Shown: positions 1-6,380 of the stretch, one piece after another
Position numbering within the stretch: position 1 is the stretch's first letter
How the letters are laid out: every line of letters begins with the position of its first letter
Translations under genes and position numbers: made by a program
The notes under the pieces: model-generated
Told to the model about the DNA's origin: nothing
Databases searched by the model: none
Seen by the model: only the letters and a program-made list of their open reading frames with translations
Assembly (NCBI GenBank): GCA_030638785.1
Contig: DAOWDY010000196.1
Span: 1-16,181, forward strand
Direction of reading: 5' to 3'
From: Candidatus Thorarchaeota archaeon
GTDB taxonomy: Archaea; Asgardarchaeota; Thorarchaeia; Thorarchaeales; Thorarchaeaceae
DNA: 16,181 bases

Positions 1-2
1 CA

Positions 3-242
3 GATAGCTGCGTAAGTTGGTGGTCAGGTGCTGGCTCATTAGGTCTATTGGAATGCGAGATTTCTGATGGTCCAAATATCTATGGTCAATGGGTACTCGA
101 CGACAAGAACCATCTACTTGGAGTCTTTGAAGTGAACAATGACGAAGTTACTAACATCCGCTCTGGATATGACGCTCAGAGTGTAACCGATTCAGCAATG
201 CGTGCAATTCGAATTGGTGAATCTGGTGGGGAGTTTGAATAG
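3..242 (+). CDS. 3' end of an unidentified gene, cut by the left edge
   Basis: The frame is open from the left edge (first full codon at base 3) to a TAG at 240-242, leaving 79 visible codons. An in-frame TTG at 48 is not needed as a start, because the frame stays open upstream of it and no Shine-Dalgarno site precedes it. The visible part is soluble and mildly acidic, with a glycine- and tryptophan-rich stretch (SWWSGAGSLGLLE) at its beginning and no membrane segment or cysteine motif. I do not recognise the family. It converges on glmS with only five bases between the stop codons. The tightness of that junction fits the rest of the window and supports it as a real gene end. Confidence 0.6.
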   Translation, partial: DSCVSWWSGAGSLGLLECEISDGPNIYGQWVLDDKNHLLGVFEVNNDEVTNIRSGYDAQSVTDSAMRAIRIGESGGEFE

Positions 243-247
243 CTCCC

Positions 248-2080
248 TTAATCAACTGTAAGCGTTTTTGACAGGTTGCGTGGAAGATCTGGATTAATAC
301 CTTTATCTACTGATAGATAATAGCTTAGTAGTTGAAGGGGAATGACATCAAGAAGTGGGTTCAGTAGAGGACTGGAACTTGGTACTTCTAGGTAATCGAT
401 CGTATTAGCAACGTAGGGTTCTAGTTTCTCTTCTCTCTCTCCGACGATTATTGTTCTCCCCCCACGGCAGGCAACCTCGTTAATATGGTTGATAATCATC
501 CACGAGTCTTCTGTCGTTGTTATGAAGATTACGGGATATCCATCTGTAACTATACTCAGAGGTCCGTGTTTGAATTCAGAGCTATACATTCCTTCACAGT
601 GATTGTAGCATATCTCCTTAATCTTCAAAGCACCCTCACGAGCAACTCCATCAGTTAAACCATAACCAAGACAATAAAGATCTGGGGTATCCATGAGAGT
701 TCTCGCTAAATCCTTTGTAAGAATCCCCGTCTTATCAATCGTTTTTTGAGTCAGTATTGGTAATTCGTTTTCAAGCTGATGAATGAACTGTTTTGCCTCT
801 TGAGAATCAAGATGTCCATTCCTCTCCCCTAATCGAGTAGCAAGGTAAGCAAATATCACTGATTGCGAGTAGTAGGTCTTTGTTGCGGGAACACTGATTT
901 CGTATCCACAAGCCATTGGAATGTATGAATCTGCGTTGAACATCAACGTGCTACCAACAACATTCAGAATTCCCAATGTCTTACCCAAGTTATTGTTTCT
1001 CACATGGTTCAAGACATTGAGGATGTCTTTTGTTTCGCCACTTTGTGATACTAATATGCACAGACTCTCATCAGTGAGAGTATTCCCACACATTGGCTCG
1101 AACTGGCCGCCGATTACTGGAGTTATTGGAACTCCAGCCAACCTGTTGAAGAAATACGTCCCGACGATCCCGGCATTATGTGACGAACCACATGCCACAA
1201 GGTATCTGCTTGAAGCATCCTCAATCATCTGAATCCATTTCTCTGGCTTCGATTTCTGGATTAATCCCATTACATCTCTAACGATTTGAGGTTGCTCATG
1301 AATCTCTTTAAGCATGAAGTGAGGATATCCGCCTTTCTCTGCGGCTCTAGCGTCAACATTACTGATCTCAGGAATCCTATTGAGTTGTTTGCCATCCTCC
1401 ACACGATACACCTTCACCTCGTCAGGAGTTAAGACAACCATTTCACTATCCTGTAAGTATAGAACATTGTTTGTAAGAGGGAGAATTGATGGCAAGTCGC
1501 TTGAAACAATTGTATCATTTTCAGCGATTCCTGCTACAAGAGATGATCCCATCTTTACCGCATAAATCTCAGGCTCATCAGCGCGTCCCACTGCAAAAGC
1601 AAATGCTCCCTTGAGATCTCTAGTTGAGAAACGGACTGCATCGAACATATCTCCCGTTGACTCATAATATTTATCGACTGCGTGAACGCATAGCTCACCA
1701 TCGTTCTCAGATCGAACTATGTGACCTGTTTCCACAAGCTCTTTGCGATATTCGTAGTAATTGTGTAAGTTTCCATTGTGAGCTCCATAGAACACTTCTT
1801 CGCATCCGAAATGAGGTTGTGCATTAATAATGGTAGGTGCCCCATAGGTAGCCCATCTGAGTTGGGCTATACCCCTATCTCCTATCATCTCTGAGAGACC
1901 CAACTCACTATCTACAGCATCGACAGTGCCAACATTCTTTCTCAGGTCGACTTTCCCGTTATTAACTGCAGCCACTCCAACCGAGTCATAACCTCGATAG
2001 GTAAGTTTTCTACTACACTCCACTAGAATTCTACCTATATCATTTCGAGATCGACCGACAATCCCAGTTATTCCGCACAT
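248..2080 (-). CDS. glmS: Glutamine-fructose-6-phosphate aminotransferase (isomerizing)
   Basis: Makes glucosamine-6-phosphate from fructose-6-phosphate and glutamine, the entry step to UDP-GlcNAc and amino-sugar synthesis; cytosolic. The product has 610 residues, the usual family length. The start is the ATG at 2078-2080, giving MCGITGIVG with the nucleophilic cysteine directly after Met. GAGAGG at 2088-2093 lies 7 bases upstream. The class II glutaminase domain spans about residues 2-215, with RWATYG (75-80), HNGNLHNY (101-108) and the substrate Asp in ENDGE. Two SIS sugar-isomerase domains follow at about 290-430 and 460-600, with CGSSHNAG (297-304), SQSGET (345-350), EGALKIKEI and EFKHGPL (502-508). 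It ends in the typical NLSKTLTVD. Two glutaminase positions differ from the bacterial pattern: RWATHG has Tyr for His, and NAHPH is NAQPH. The wHTH regulator gene is divergent, 160 bp away. Confidence 0.95.
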   Translation of the reverse strand: MCGITGIVGRSRNDIGRILVECSRKLTYRGYDSVGVAAVNNGKVDLRKNVGTVDAVDSELGLSEMIGDRGIAQLRWATYGAPTIINAQPHFGCEEVFYGAHNGNLHNYYEYRKELVETGHIVRSENDGELCVHAVDKYYESTGDMFDAVRFSTRDLKGAFAFAVGRADEPEIYAVKMGSSLVAGIAENDTIVSSDLPSILPLTNNVLYLQDSEMVVLTPDEVKVYRVEDGKQLNRIPEISNVDARAAEKGGYPHFMLKEIHEQPQIVRDVMGLIQKSKPEKWIQMIEDASSRYLVACGSSHNAGIVGTYFFNRLAGVPITPVIGGQFEPMCGNTLTDESLCILVSQSGETKDILNVLNHVRNNNLGKTLGILNVVGSTLMFNADSYIPMACGYEISVPATKTYYSQSVIFAYLATRLGERNGHLDSQEAKQFIHQLENELPILTQKTIDKTGILTKDLARTLMDTPDLYCLGYGLTDGVAREGALKIKEICYNHCEGMYSSEFKHGPLSIVTDGYPVIFITTTEDSWMIINHINEVACRGGRTIIVGEREEKLEPYVANTIDYLEVPSSSPLLNPLLDVIPLQLLSYYLSVDKGINPDLPRNLSKTLTVD

Positions 2081-2087
2081 GATGTAT

Positions 2088-2093
2088 CCTCTC
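2088..2093 (-). promoter_or_regulatory. glmS: Shine-Dalgarno site fixing the glmS start
   Basis: On the minus strand GAGAGG lies 7 bases before the ATG at 2080. This supports the start that puts Cys directly after Met, rather than the longer in-frame reading that reaches back to 2179. Confidence 0.7.
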
Positions 2094-2191
2094 TTAGAGT
2101 GTCTCACTGCGGCCATGCATCGATTGAGTAATAAGAATTCTGTCTTGTACGTATCTTCACAAACACTTATGTTTCGCAATGTTCCAATGTG

Positions 2192-2200
2192 CTTTTATCA
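2192..2200. promoter_or_regulatory. AT-rich TATA-like element between glmS and the divergent regulator
   Basis: The plus strand reads CTTTTATCA and the minus strand TGATAAAAG. Read leftward, it would start the glmS transcript near 2170 with a leader of about 90 bases. Read rightward, it would start the regulator transcript near 2222, about 20 bases before its ATG. The 160-bp gap also holds a 5-4-5 inverted repeat (AAACA-CTTA-TGTTT, 2161-2174). The assignment rests on sequence resemblance only. Confidence 0.3.
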
Positions 2201-2240
2201 TCGTTTTTCAGATTTAGAAGTAGAGAGATGAGAATTAATA

Positions 2241-2945
2241 ATGGGCCGGCAGAAAAGACTCACATTGCTGCTCCATCCCTTTAGGCGTGATCTGTATCAG
2301 ATCCTCTGTGAGAACCCAGGCACCTACCTATTAGAATTGGTGGATCTACTTGAGAGTCCACTAGGTACTCTCACCTGGCATCTCAGAATTCTTGAACGTG
2401 AAGGTCTAGTGAAGTCTATCAAGTTCGCTGGCAAAAGGCTCTATTATCCAAAAATGCTCCGATCAGAAGAAGCCGAGATGGCATATCTGACATTGAGAAG
2501 TGTAACTGCTCGCAAAGTTTTTGCATTCGTTGTCAACAACCCTGGATGCTACCAAGAGCAAATGGCTGAGAATCTTGGAGTGCATCATGATACTATACGG
2601 TGGCATGTTTCACGAATGGAAGTTGTCGGTCTCCTCAAGGTAGAGCGAGTCGGACGCAAGAAGAAACACAATCTTGCTGATTTAGGAAGTGCCCTAATGA
2701 AGGGGTCACTAAATACAATCTCTGAGGCGTATGTTCTATTTCTAATGGAAAAACTTGAGGATGGATGTCTGAATCCTGAGATTAGAGAATCTACCTCTGA
2801 ACAAGTTTTGATTCGCATTGATTGTCCTGAGAAAGGAAAGGATTGCTATATTCGCATCAATCTTAGAGAGTGGCAATTCGATTTCGTTGACGAAGATGAT
2901 GACGAAAACATCGATGCTGATGACGACAGCGAAACAGAGGATTAA
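2241..2945 (+). CDS. Tandem winged-helix (ArsR-like) transcriptional regulator with acidic tail
   Basis: Likely a DNA-binding transcription factor of 234 residues. Two winged helix-turn-helix units stand in tandem, at about residues 13-70 and 88-145. Each begins with a similar block (NPGTYLLEL and NPGCYQEQM) and carries a matching recognition helix (GTLTWHLRILEREGLV and DTIRWHVSRMEVVGLL), so the protein looks like an internal duplication. A less clear region follows at 150-213, and the last 20 residues are almost entirely Asp/Glu. The ATG at 2241 follows AGAGATGAG, a weak ribosome site. The gene is divergent from glmS, whose promoter it may control; that is a context guess only. Its TAA is interlocked with the stop codon of the convergent tandem Roadblock gene. 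No ligand-binding cysteines of the metal-sensing ArsR type are evident, so the signal is unknown. Confidence 0.85.
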   Translation: MGRQKRLTLLLHPFRRDLYQILCENPGTYLLELVDLLESPLGTLTWHLRILEREGLVKSIKFAGKRLYYPKMLRSEEAEMAYLTLRSVTARKVFAFVVNNPGCYQEQMAENLGVHHDTIRWHVSRMEVVGLLKVERVGRKKKHNLADLGSALMKGSLNTISEAYVLFLMEKLEDGCLNPEIRESTSEQVLIRIDCPEKGKDCYIRINLREWQFDFVDEDDDENIDADDDSETED

Positions 2946-3658
2946 ACTTCCGAATCGATTACGTTTTTCACTTGCTCGCTAATTTTTTCCGAGTTATCTC
3001 CCTTACATACGACTGCAAGAAGACGTTTCTCATCCACTCGTTGGACAATGACATTGTTGTCTTCCGAACTGATGTAGATGGTTTCTGTGAGGTCCGAATA
3101 CGTCAGGCCATTTGCAAAGATTGATCCCACTAAGGCCGCCATTTCTATATCGTTCTGAAAACCAACTGAACCAATTGGCAATCCTTCTGCGGTAAGAACC
3201 ATTGCTTGGGAAATGTCAGGAATTGCCTCTACAATGCGACCTAAGATGGTGCCAGTCTTGAATCCCTTCCTAGAGCTCATCAAGATTTCTACTCTAGTCC
3301 CAATTGATTGAAAAGTGGGAAGGACATTTTCAATGAGAAGCCCGGAATCATCTGCACGAGAAATAACAACAACTAGCTGGAAATGGTGTTGCAGAACGGT
3401 TAGAATTCTTGAAACCGGAGTTGATTGTACGAGATGTGTCGGTCTTGTACCCCCTACACTTCCCATAGTCGTAATGCTTGCCCAGACCAACGCAGCAGAT
3501 ACAGTGGAGAGTATTGTTGGATCTAGTTCTTCATCGCGCGATACTGAGGCTACTACTACTCCTTCTCGAGTACAGAGGACAACAGAACGAACAGATGTGT
3601 GAATGTTGAGTGCCTCTTCAAGAAGGCCTGCAACCTCACCAAGAATTTCACCGGGCAT
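2942..3658 (-). CDS. Tandem Roadblock/LC7 domain protein
   Basis: Cytosolic protein of 238 residues that appears to be two Roadblock/LC7 folds in one chain. The first runs about 1-127: an opening helix, then VRSVVLCTREGVVVASVS, a long central helix, and the closing strands QLVVVISR. The second runs about 133-238, with SQAMVLTAEGLPIGSVG and the closing strands RLLAVVCKG. Roadblock proteins usually dimerise and act as platforms or regulators for small Ras-like GTPases (MglB, Ragulator, dynein light chain). Fusing two copies would create an obligate pseudo-dimer. No GTPase gene is in the window. The ATG at 3656-3658 is preceded by GGTTAGGAAA. A strong TATA-like box lies about 45 bases upstream. 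The gene's stop shares four bases (TTAA) with the convergent regulator gene. Expansion of such proteins is known from Asgard archaea. Confidence 0.8.
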   Translation of the reverse strand: MPGEILGEVAGLLEEALNIHTSVRSVVLCTREGVVVASVSRDEELDPTILSTVSAALVWASITTMGSVGGTRPTHLVQSTPVSRILTVLQHHFQLVVVISRADDSGLLIENVLPTFQSIGTRVEILMSSRKGFKTGTILGRIVEAIPDISQAMVLTAEGLPIGSVGFQNDIEMAALVGSIFANGLTYSDLTETIYISSEDNNVIVQRVDEKRLLAVVCKGDNSEKISEQVKNVIDSEV

Positions 3659-3701
3659 TTTCCTAACCTGTATTCTACTCTTTTCTTAGCAATACACTCG
3701 C

Positions 3702-3712
3702 AGTATTTATAC
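3702..3712 (-). promoter_or_regulatory. TATA-box promoter of the tandem Roadblock gene
   Basis: The minus strand reads GTATAAATACT, close to the archaeal TATA consensus. A start 25-27 bases downstream would fall near 3681, giving a leader of about 20 bases before the ATG at 3658. It lies in the 177-bp divergent region shared with the BMP-type gene. Confidence 0.5.
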
Positions 3713-3784
3713 GTCACTCTCACTGAAAACCGAGGAATCCCCTTCTAAGATGAGTATTTAGATTCTCACTACACAGGCCAACAA

Positions 3785-3792
3785 GTTTAAAT
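3785..3792 (+). promoter_or_regulatory. TATA-box promoter of the BMP-type gene
   Basis: GTTTAAAT is preceded by an A/C-rich BRE-like stretch (CCAACAA). A start about 25 bases downstream would fall near 3812-3816. That lies inside the 12-bp palindrome at 3810-3821 and just before the GTG start at 3836. Confidence 0.45.
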
Positions 3793-3809
3793 CCGAGCCA
3801 TAGCGAGGA

Positions 3810-3821
3810 GGTCAATTGACC
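3810..3821 (+). repeat. Perfect 12-bp palindrome at the predicted BMP transcription start
   Basis: GGTCAATTGACC reads identically on both strands. It begins 18 bases after the TATA-like box and covers the predicted transcription start. This is where many archaeal repressors bind, so it is a candidate operator. Confidence 0.4.
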
Positions 3822-3839
3822 ATGGAGGAAGCATTGTGA
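3822..3839 (+). other. Possible five-codon upstream ORF overlapping the BMP start
   Basis: ATG GAG GAA GCA TTG TGA encodes MEEAL. It has a good Shine-Dalgarno match (GAGGAGGT, 3805-3812) 9 bases upstream. Its TGA overlaps the GTG start of the BMP gene (GTGA, 3836-3839), a geometry typical of translational coupling. The GGAGG inside this mini-ORF (3824-3828) is also the ribosome site of the main gene. If transcription starts near 3814, most of the first site is not transcribed, so this may be chance. Confidence 0.3.
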
Positions 3840-4945
3840 GCTCAAGGTCCAACATGATAATTTCATTGATCATTATTGGCATAATTTTCGGCGGTGTAGG
3901 AACCATGATTTTGGTTGCCAATCCGTACGAACCATCCAAAATTGCGGTGGTAGTAATGTCTCCCGGTTTTGGAGATATGAGCTTTGCTGATAATGTATTA
4001 GAAGGGATGAATGAATTAGCTGGAGACATTTCAGTACAGTATTACATCCCTGATGAACTACCAACAACTGTAACAGAAGCACAACAAGAACTGGAAAGTC
4101 TAGCTACGTTGGGTATCTACGATATCATACTCGCGATAGGCGCAGAGATGGCTCCTGCGGTCCAGACTGTTGCAACACTCCATCCTACTCAGAAATTTGG
4201 GATAATTGGTGCTGACATACCACTTGATAACGTTGCATCTTCAGTGTTCGCAAGTGAACAGAGTGGGTTCCTTGGTGGTGTAGTTGCTGCATTTCTCGCA
4301 AGCGAACAGCCATACTACGGGAGTGAGGTGGGTTTTGAAGGCGAGATTGGTATTCTAGCTGCTCAAGAGGACGATCCCGAGCTTCTTCCGATGATTAACG
4401 GTTTCATTCAGGGCGTGCAAGCTGCAAATGCTACTTACAATCTCAGTGTAACAATAACTGACATCAATTATATCGGAAGCTGGAATAACACCGCTCAGGC
4501 ACAGATAATCACCGAACTTATGTTTGGTAGTGGAATTTCACTCATATTCGCACCCGTTCGTGCAAGCATGCCTGGAGTTAGAGCTGGAATGATAGCTGCA
4601 GAGGCGGCCTTTAGTCCACTGGAAATAGGACGAATGCCACTGGTAATTGCCGCCGAAGGTGATCAAGACTATTTTGGAACAGTGGACCCTGACATTCCTA
4701 TTGCACCAAGTTGGATCGCGACAAGTACTCTTGCACGTACCGATTTGGCATTTTATGACATCGTAAACAAGACAATGTGGAATGAGTTTCCTAGTAATGA
4801 GCTCCTAGAGTATAACTTGATGAACGGTGGAGTCAATATCACTGAGTTCCAGTACAGCTCTACGTATATGACTGAAGAGATGATTGCTGCTCTTGTATTC
4901 TACCGAGACTGGATTGTGAACAATCCAAGTTTGGTAATTCCATAG
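3836..4945 (+). CDS. Membrane-anchored BMP/PnrA-type solute-binding protein
   Basis: Extracytoplasmic substrate-binding protein of 369 residues resembling the BMP (basic membrane protein/PnrA) family. Members of that family bind nucleosides or related ligands for an ABC importer. An N-terminal membrane helix at about 7-29 is followed by the binding domain. Visible family features are KIAVVVMSPGFGDMSF at the first strand, LAIGAEMAPAVQTVA, FGIIGADI, the VFASEQSGFLGGVVAAF block and NGFIQGVQAAN. No lipobox cysteine follows the helix, so it is probably an uncleaved signal anchor rather than a lipoprotein. The start is GTG at 3836 with GGAGG 7 bases upstream; no other in-frame start exists nearby. 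No ABC ATPase or BMP-type permease is adjacent. The ABC-2 protein at 10165-11319 belongs to a different class. It is followed by a G/C hairpin and the HD gene. Confidence 0.8.
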   Translation: MSSRSNMIISLIIIGIIFGGVGTMILVANPYEPSKIAVVVMSPGFGDMSFADNVLEGMNELAGDISVQYYIPDELPTTVTEAQQELESLATLGIYDIILAIGAEMAPAVQTVATLHPTQKFGIIGADIPLDNVASSVFASEQSGFLGGVVAAFLASEQPYYGSEVGFEGEIGILAAQEDDPELLPMINGFIQGVQAANATYNLSVTITDINYIGSWNNTAQAQIITELMFGSGISLIFAPVRASMPGVRAGMIAAEAAFSPLEIGRMPLVIAAEGDQDYFGTVDPDIPIAPSWIATSTLARTDLAFYDIVNKTMWNEFPSNELLEYNLMNGGVNITEFQYSSTYMTEEMIAALVFYRDWIVNNPSLVIP

Positions 4946-4957
4946 GTCCTTCTAAGT

Positions 4958-4990
4958 GAGGGGGTTTTTCCCCCTCCTTACGTTTTCTTC
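4958..4990 (+). terminator. Hairpin and T-rich tail after the BMP gene
   Basis: A 7-bp perfect stem (GAGGGGG, 4958-4964, with CCCCCTC, 4970-4976) closes a TTTTT loop. A T-rich stretch (CGTTTTCTTC) follows at 4981-4990. It sits 12 bases after the BMP stop and 20 bases before the HD start, so it likely ends or attenuates the BMP transcript. Archaeal termination usually depends on T-tracts, so the stem may mainly protect the RNA end. Confidence 0.5.
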
Positions 4991-5010
4991 TAACTTGGTT
5001 GTGATTTTGA

Positions 5011-5610
5011 ATGCTTCCCGAGGATATCATAAAATCTTTCATGCATGCTGAGTCAATGAAAAGACTGGAACGAACAGGATGGAACATTGCTGGGGTTCAA
5101 CTCTCCCGCAAAGAATCCATTGCAGAGCATGCTTGGGGCACGACGTTTCTAAGCTGGTTGCTATCAATGCATCTAATATCTATCGGTGAAAATGTTGACA
5201 TAGCAAAAGTTCTGTCAATGGCAATGCTGCATGACTTACCTGAATCTATAATATCAGATATACCTCGTCCTGCCGTAACCTTGGGGGGCAACGACTTGAA
5301 GGAAGGAAAACGGAGGGCGGAATTTGCTGCACTCGTAGATATTCTTCCTCCAATTAAGACTCTTCAAGAGAATGCAAATACTTTGCTAAATGATCTAGAC
5401 GACGGTGTAACAATTGAGAGTCGAATAGTGAAGGGTGCTGATTTCCTTGATATGCTGCTACATGCAATAGCTCTTGAGCGGGGTGGTGCTAAGGCAACAA
5501 CACTGAATCAATTCTTCATTTCAAGTCGTGAATCGATTCAAGTCTTGGAGCTTGAAATTGTTACAGGAATATACAAAATTCTCCTTAAAGAGCATGAAGG
5601 GAACCTATAA
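5011..5610 (+). CDS. HD-domain phosphohydrolase (YfbR/HDDC2-like 5'-deoxynucleotidase family)
   Basis: Cytosolic all-helical HD protein of 199 residues, the usual size for this family, which removes 5'-phosphate from (deoxy)nucleoside monophosphates using a divalent metal. The metal-binding HD pattern is complete: His40 in ESIAEH, His74-Asp75 in AMLHDLPE and Asp144 in KGADFLDM. Glu78 and Arg18 (MKRLERTGW) are at positions where the YfbR family has functional residues. An ERRAEF-like helix with KEGKRRAEF (98-105) matches the family's middle helix. The ATG at 5011 has no clear Shine-Dalgarno site; the transcript may start close to it after the hairpin at 4958-4976. It converges with the DUF99 gene, 14 bases between stops. 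The exact nucleotide substrate cannot be read from sequence. Confidence 0.85.
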   Translation: MLPEDIIKSFMHAESMKRLERTGWNIAGVQLSRKESIAEHAWGTTFLSWLLSMHLISIGENVDIAKVLSMAMLHDLPESIISDIPRPAVTLGGNDLKEGKRRAEFAALVDILPPIKTLQENANTLLNDLDDGVTIESRIVKGADFLDMLLHAIALERGGAKATTLNQFFISSRESIQVLELEIVTGIYKILLKEHEGNL

Positions 5611-5624
5611 TTTCAGCAGAAGGA

Positions 5625-6251
5625 TTACTCACCTCTGAAATCTGTCTGGTACTGTCGGAAACTGGCAGCAAGCTGTCTAGCAACCCTAATCGGTTCTGGA
5701 ACTCGACCATTATGTGTGAAGTGTTCCACCAAACTAGTCGCTGATCTAAGGTCAATATCAGCCATGACAATAAATACTGAATATCCATGGTCCATTGTAA
5801 TCTCCTGTCGATTTCCTAATGCATCAATCCTACTCATCCTATGTTCCCAATCATTAGGGAAATATTCTCGGACATACTTTTCAAGACCTTCAGATGGCCA
5901 ATATGAAACGCATACTACGGGTATCTCGGTTTCTTTTGCTAGTAAATGAATATCGATTGGATTAAACCACGAGATAATGCTGCCACCAAGTAACCATGCT
6001 TTGATATCCTGTCTGTGCAACCGATCATACATCTCAAGTAAACTCTCAGTGGAATCCAAACCGCCTACTGTGGGACTACAAAAACTAAACCCATCAATAC
6101 GAAGATCGCCTCTCATCACAACCCCTGCAACATAGCTTTTCCGTTCCCCTTTTTGAAAGCTCTCTGATACTCCAAGTACCCTAATTCCTTCCTTCCATTG
6201 AATACGAGCCCGAGTAGGATGATCAGGTAGAATCTTATGTACTGAGGGCAT
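5625..6251 (-). CDS. DUF99 family protein (endonuclease V-like fold)
   Basis: Archaeal DUF99/UPF0215-type protein of 208 residues, near the family length. Recognisable blocks in order are GIRVLGVSESF (22-32), AGVVMRGDLRIDGF (42-55), TVGGLDSTESLLEM (61-74), LLGGSIISWFNPIDI (87-101), PVVCVSY (111-117) and the diagnostic PEPIRVARQLA near the C-terminus (185-195). The family is thought to share the endonuclease V fold, and its cellular role is not established. The first acidic block is unusual. Where relatives, from memory, have GxDDG, this protein has GVSES, so the putative first catalytic Asp is Ser and the second Asp is Glu. It may be a non-nuclease variant. The ATG is preceded by AGAGG with 8-base spacing. 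It is divergent from the single Roadblock gene. Confidence 0.85.
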   Translation of the reverse strand: MPSVHKILPDHPTRARIQWKEGIRVLGVSESFQKGERKSYVAGVVMRGDLRIDGFSFCSPTVGGLDSTESLLEMYDRLHRQDIKAWLLGGSIISWFNPIDIHLLAKETEIPVVCVSYWPSEGLEKYVREYFPNDWEHRMSRIDALGNRQEITMDHGYSVFIVMADIDLRSATSLVEHFTHNGRVPEPIRVARQLAASFRQYQTDFRGE

Positions 6252-6313
6252 GGCTTTTTCCTCTTGCTGAAATATGAATTTACTTCACAGGCCTTAATCC
6301 TTACGCCTATTCA

Positions 6314-6329
6314 AGCAAACTTTATTATT
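6314..6329 (+). promoter_or_regulatory. BRE/TATA promoter of the single Roadblock gene
   Basis: A purine-rich AGCAAAC directly precedes TTTATTATT. The predicted start is near 6348-6352, about 30 bases before the GTG at 6381 and inside the palindrome at 6343-6354. Confidence 0.45.
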
Positions 6330-6342
6330 GCGCAAATCTACA

Positions 6343-6354
6343 ACTGATATCAGT
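6343..6354 (+). repeat. Perfect 12-bp palindrome at the predicted Roadblock-gene start
   Basis: ACTGATATCAGT is self-complementary over 12 bases. It lies 14 bases downstream of the TATA-like box and overlaps the expected transcription start. It is a candidate operator for a dimeric regulator. Confidence 0.4.
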
Positions 6355-6380
6355 CAGTATGATGAGAGTGGTAAAAGAGA

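Noticed and set aside
48..242. Treating TTG at 48 as a complete small gene start
   Set aside because: The frame is open to the left edge and there is no ribosome site before the TTG, so a truncated longer gene is more likely.
921..1827. Three plus-strand ORFs inside glmS
   Set aside because: All lie antisense to conserved GlmS domains and show no independent start signals or recognisable protein features.
2081..2179. In-frame 33-codon extension upstream of the glmS ATG
   Set aside because: It would bury the catalytic cysteine that must follow Met. A good ribosome site precedes the internal ATG, and the predicted promoter would start transcription within the extension.
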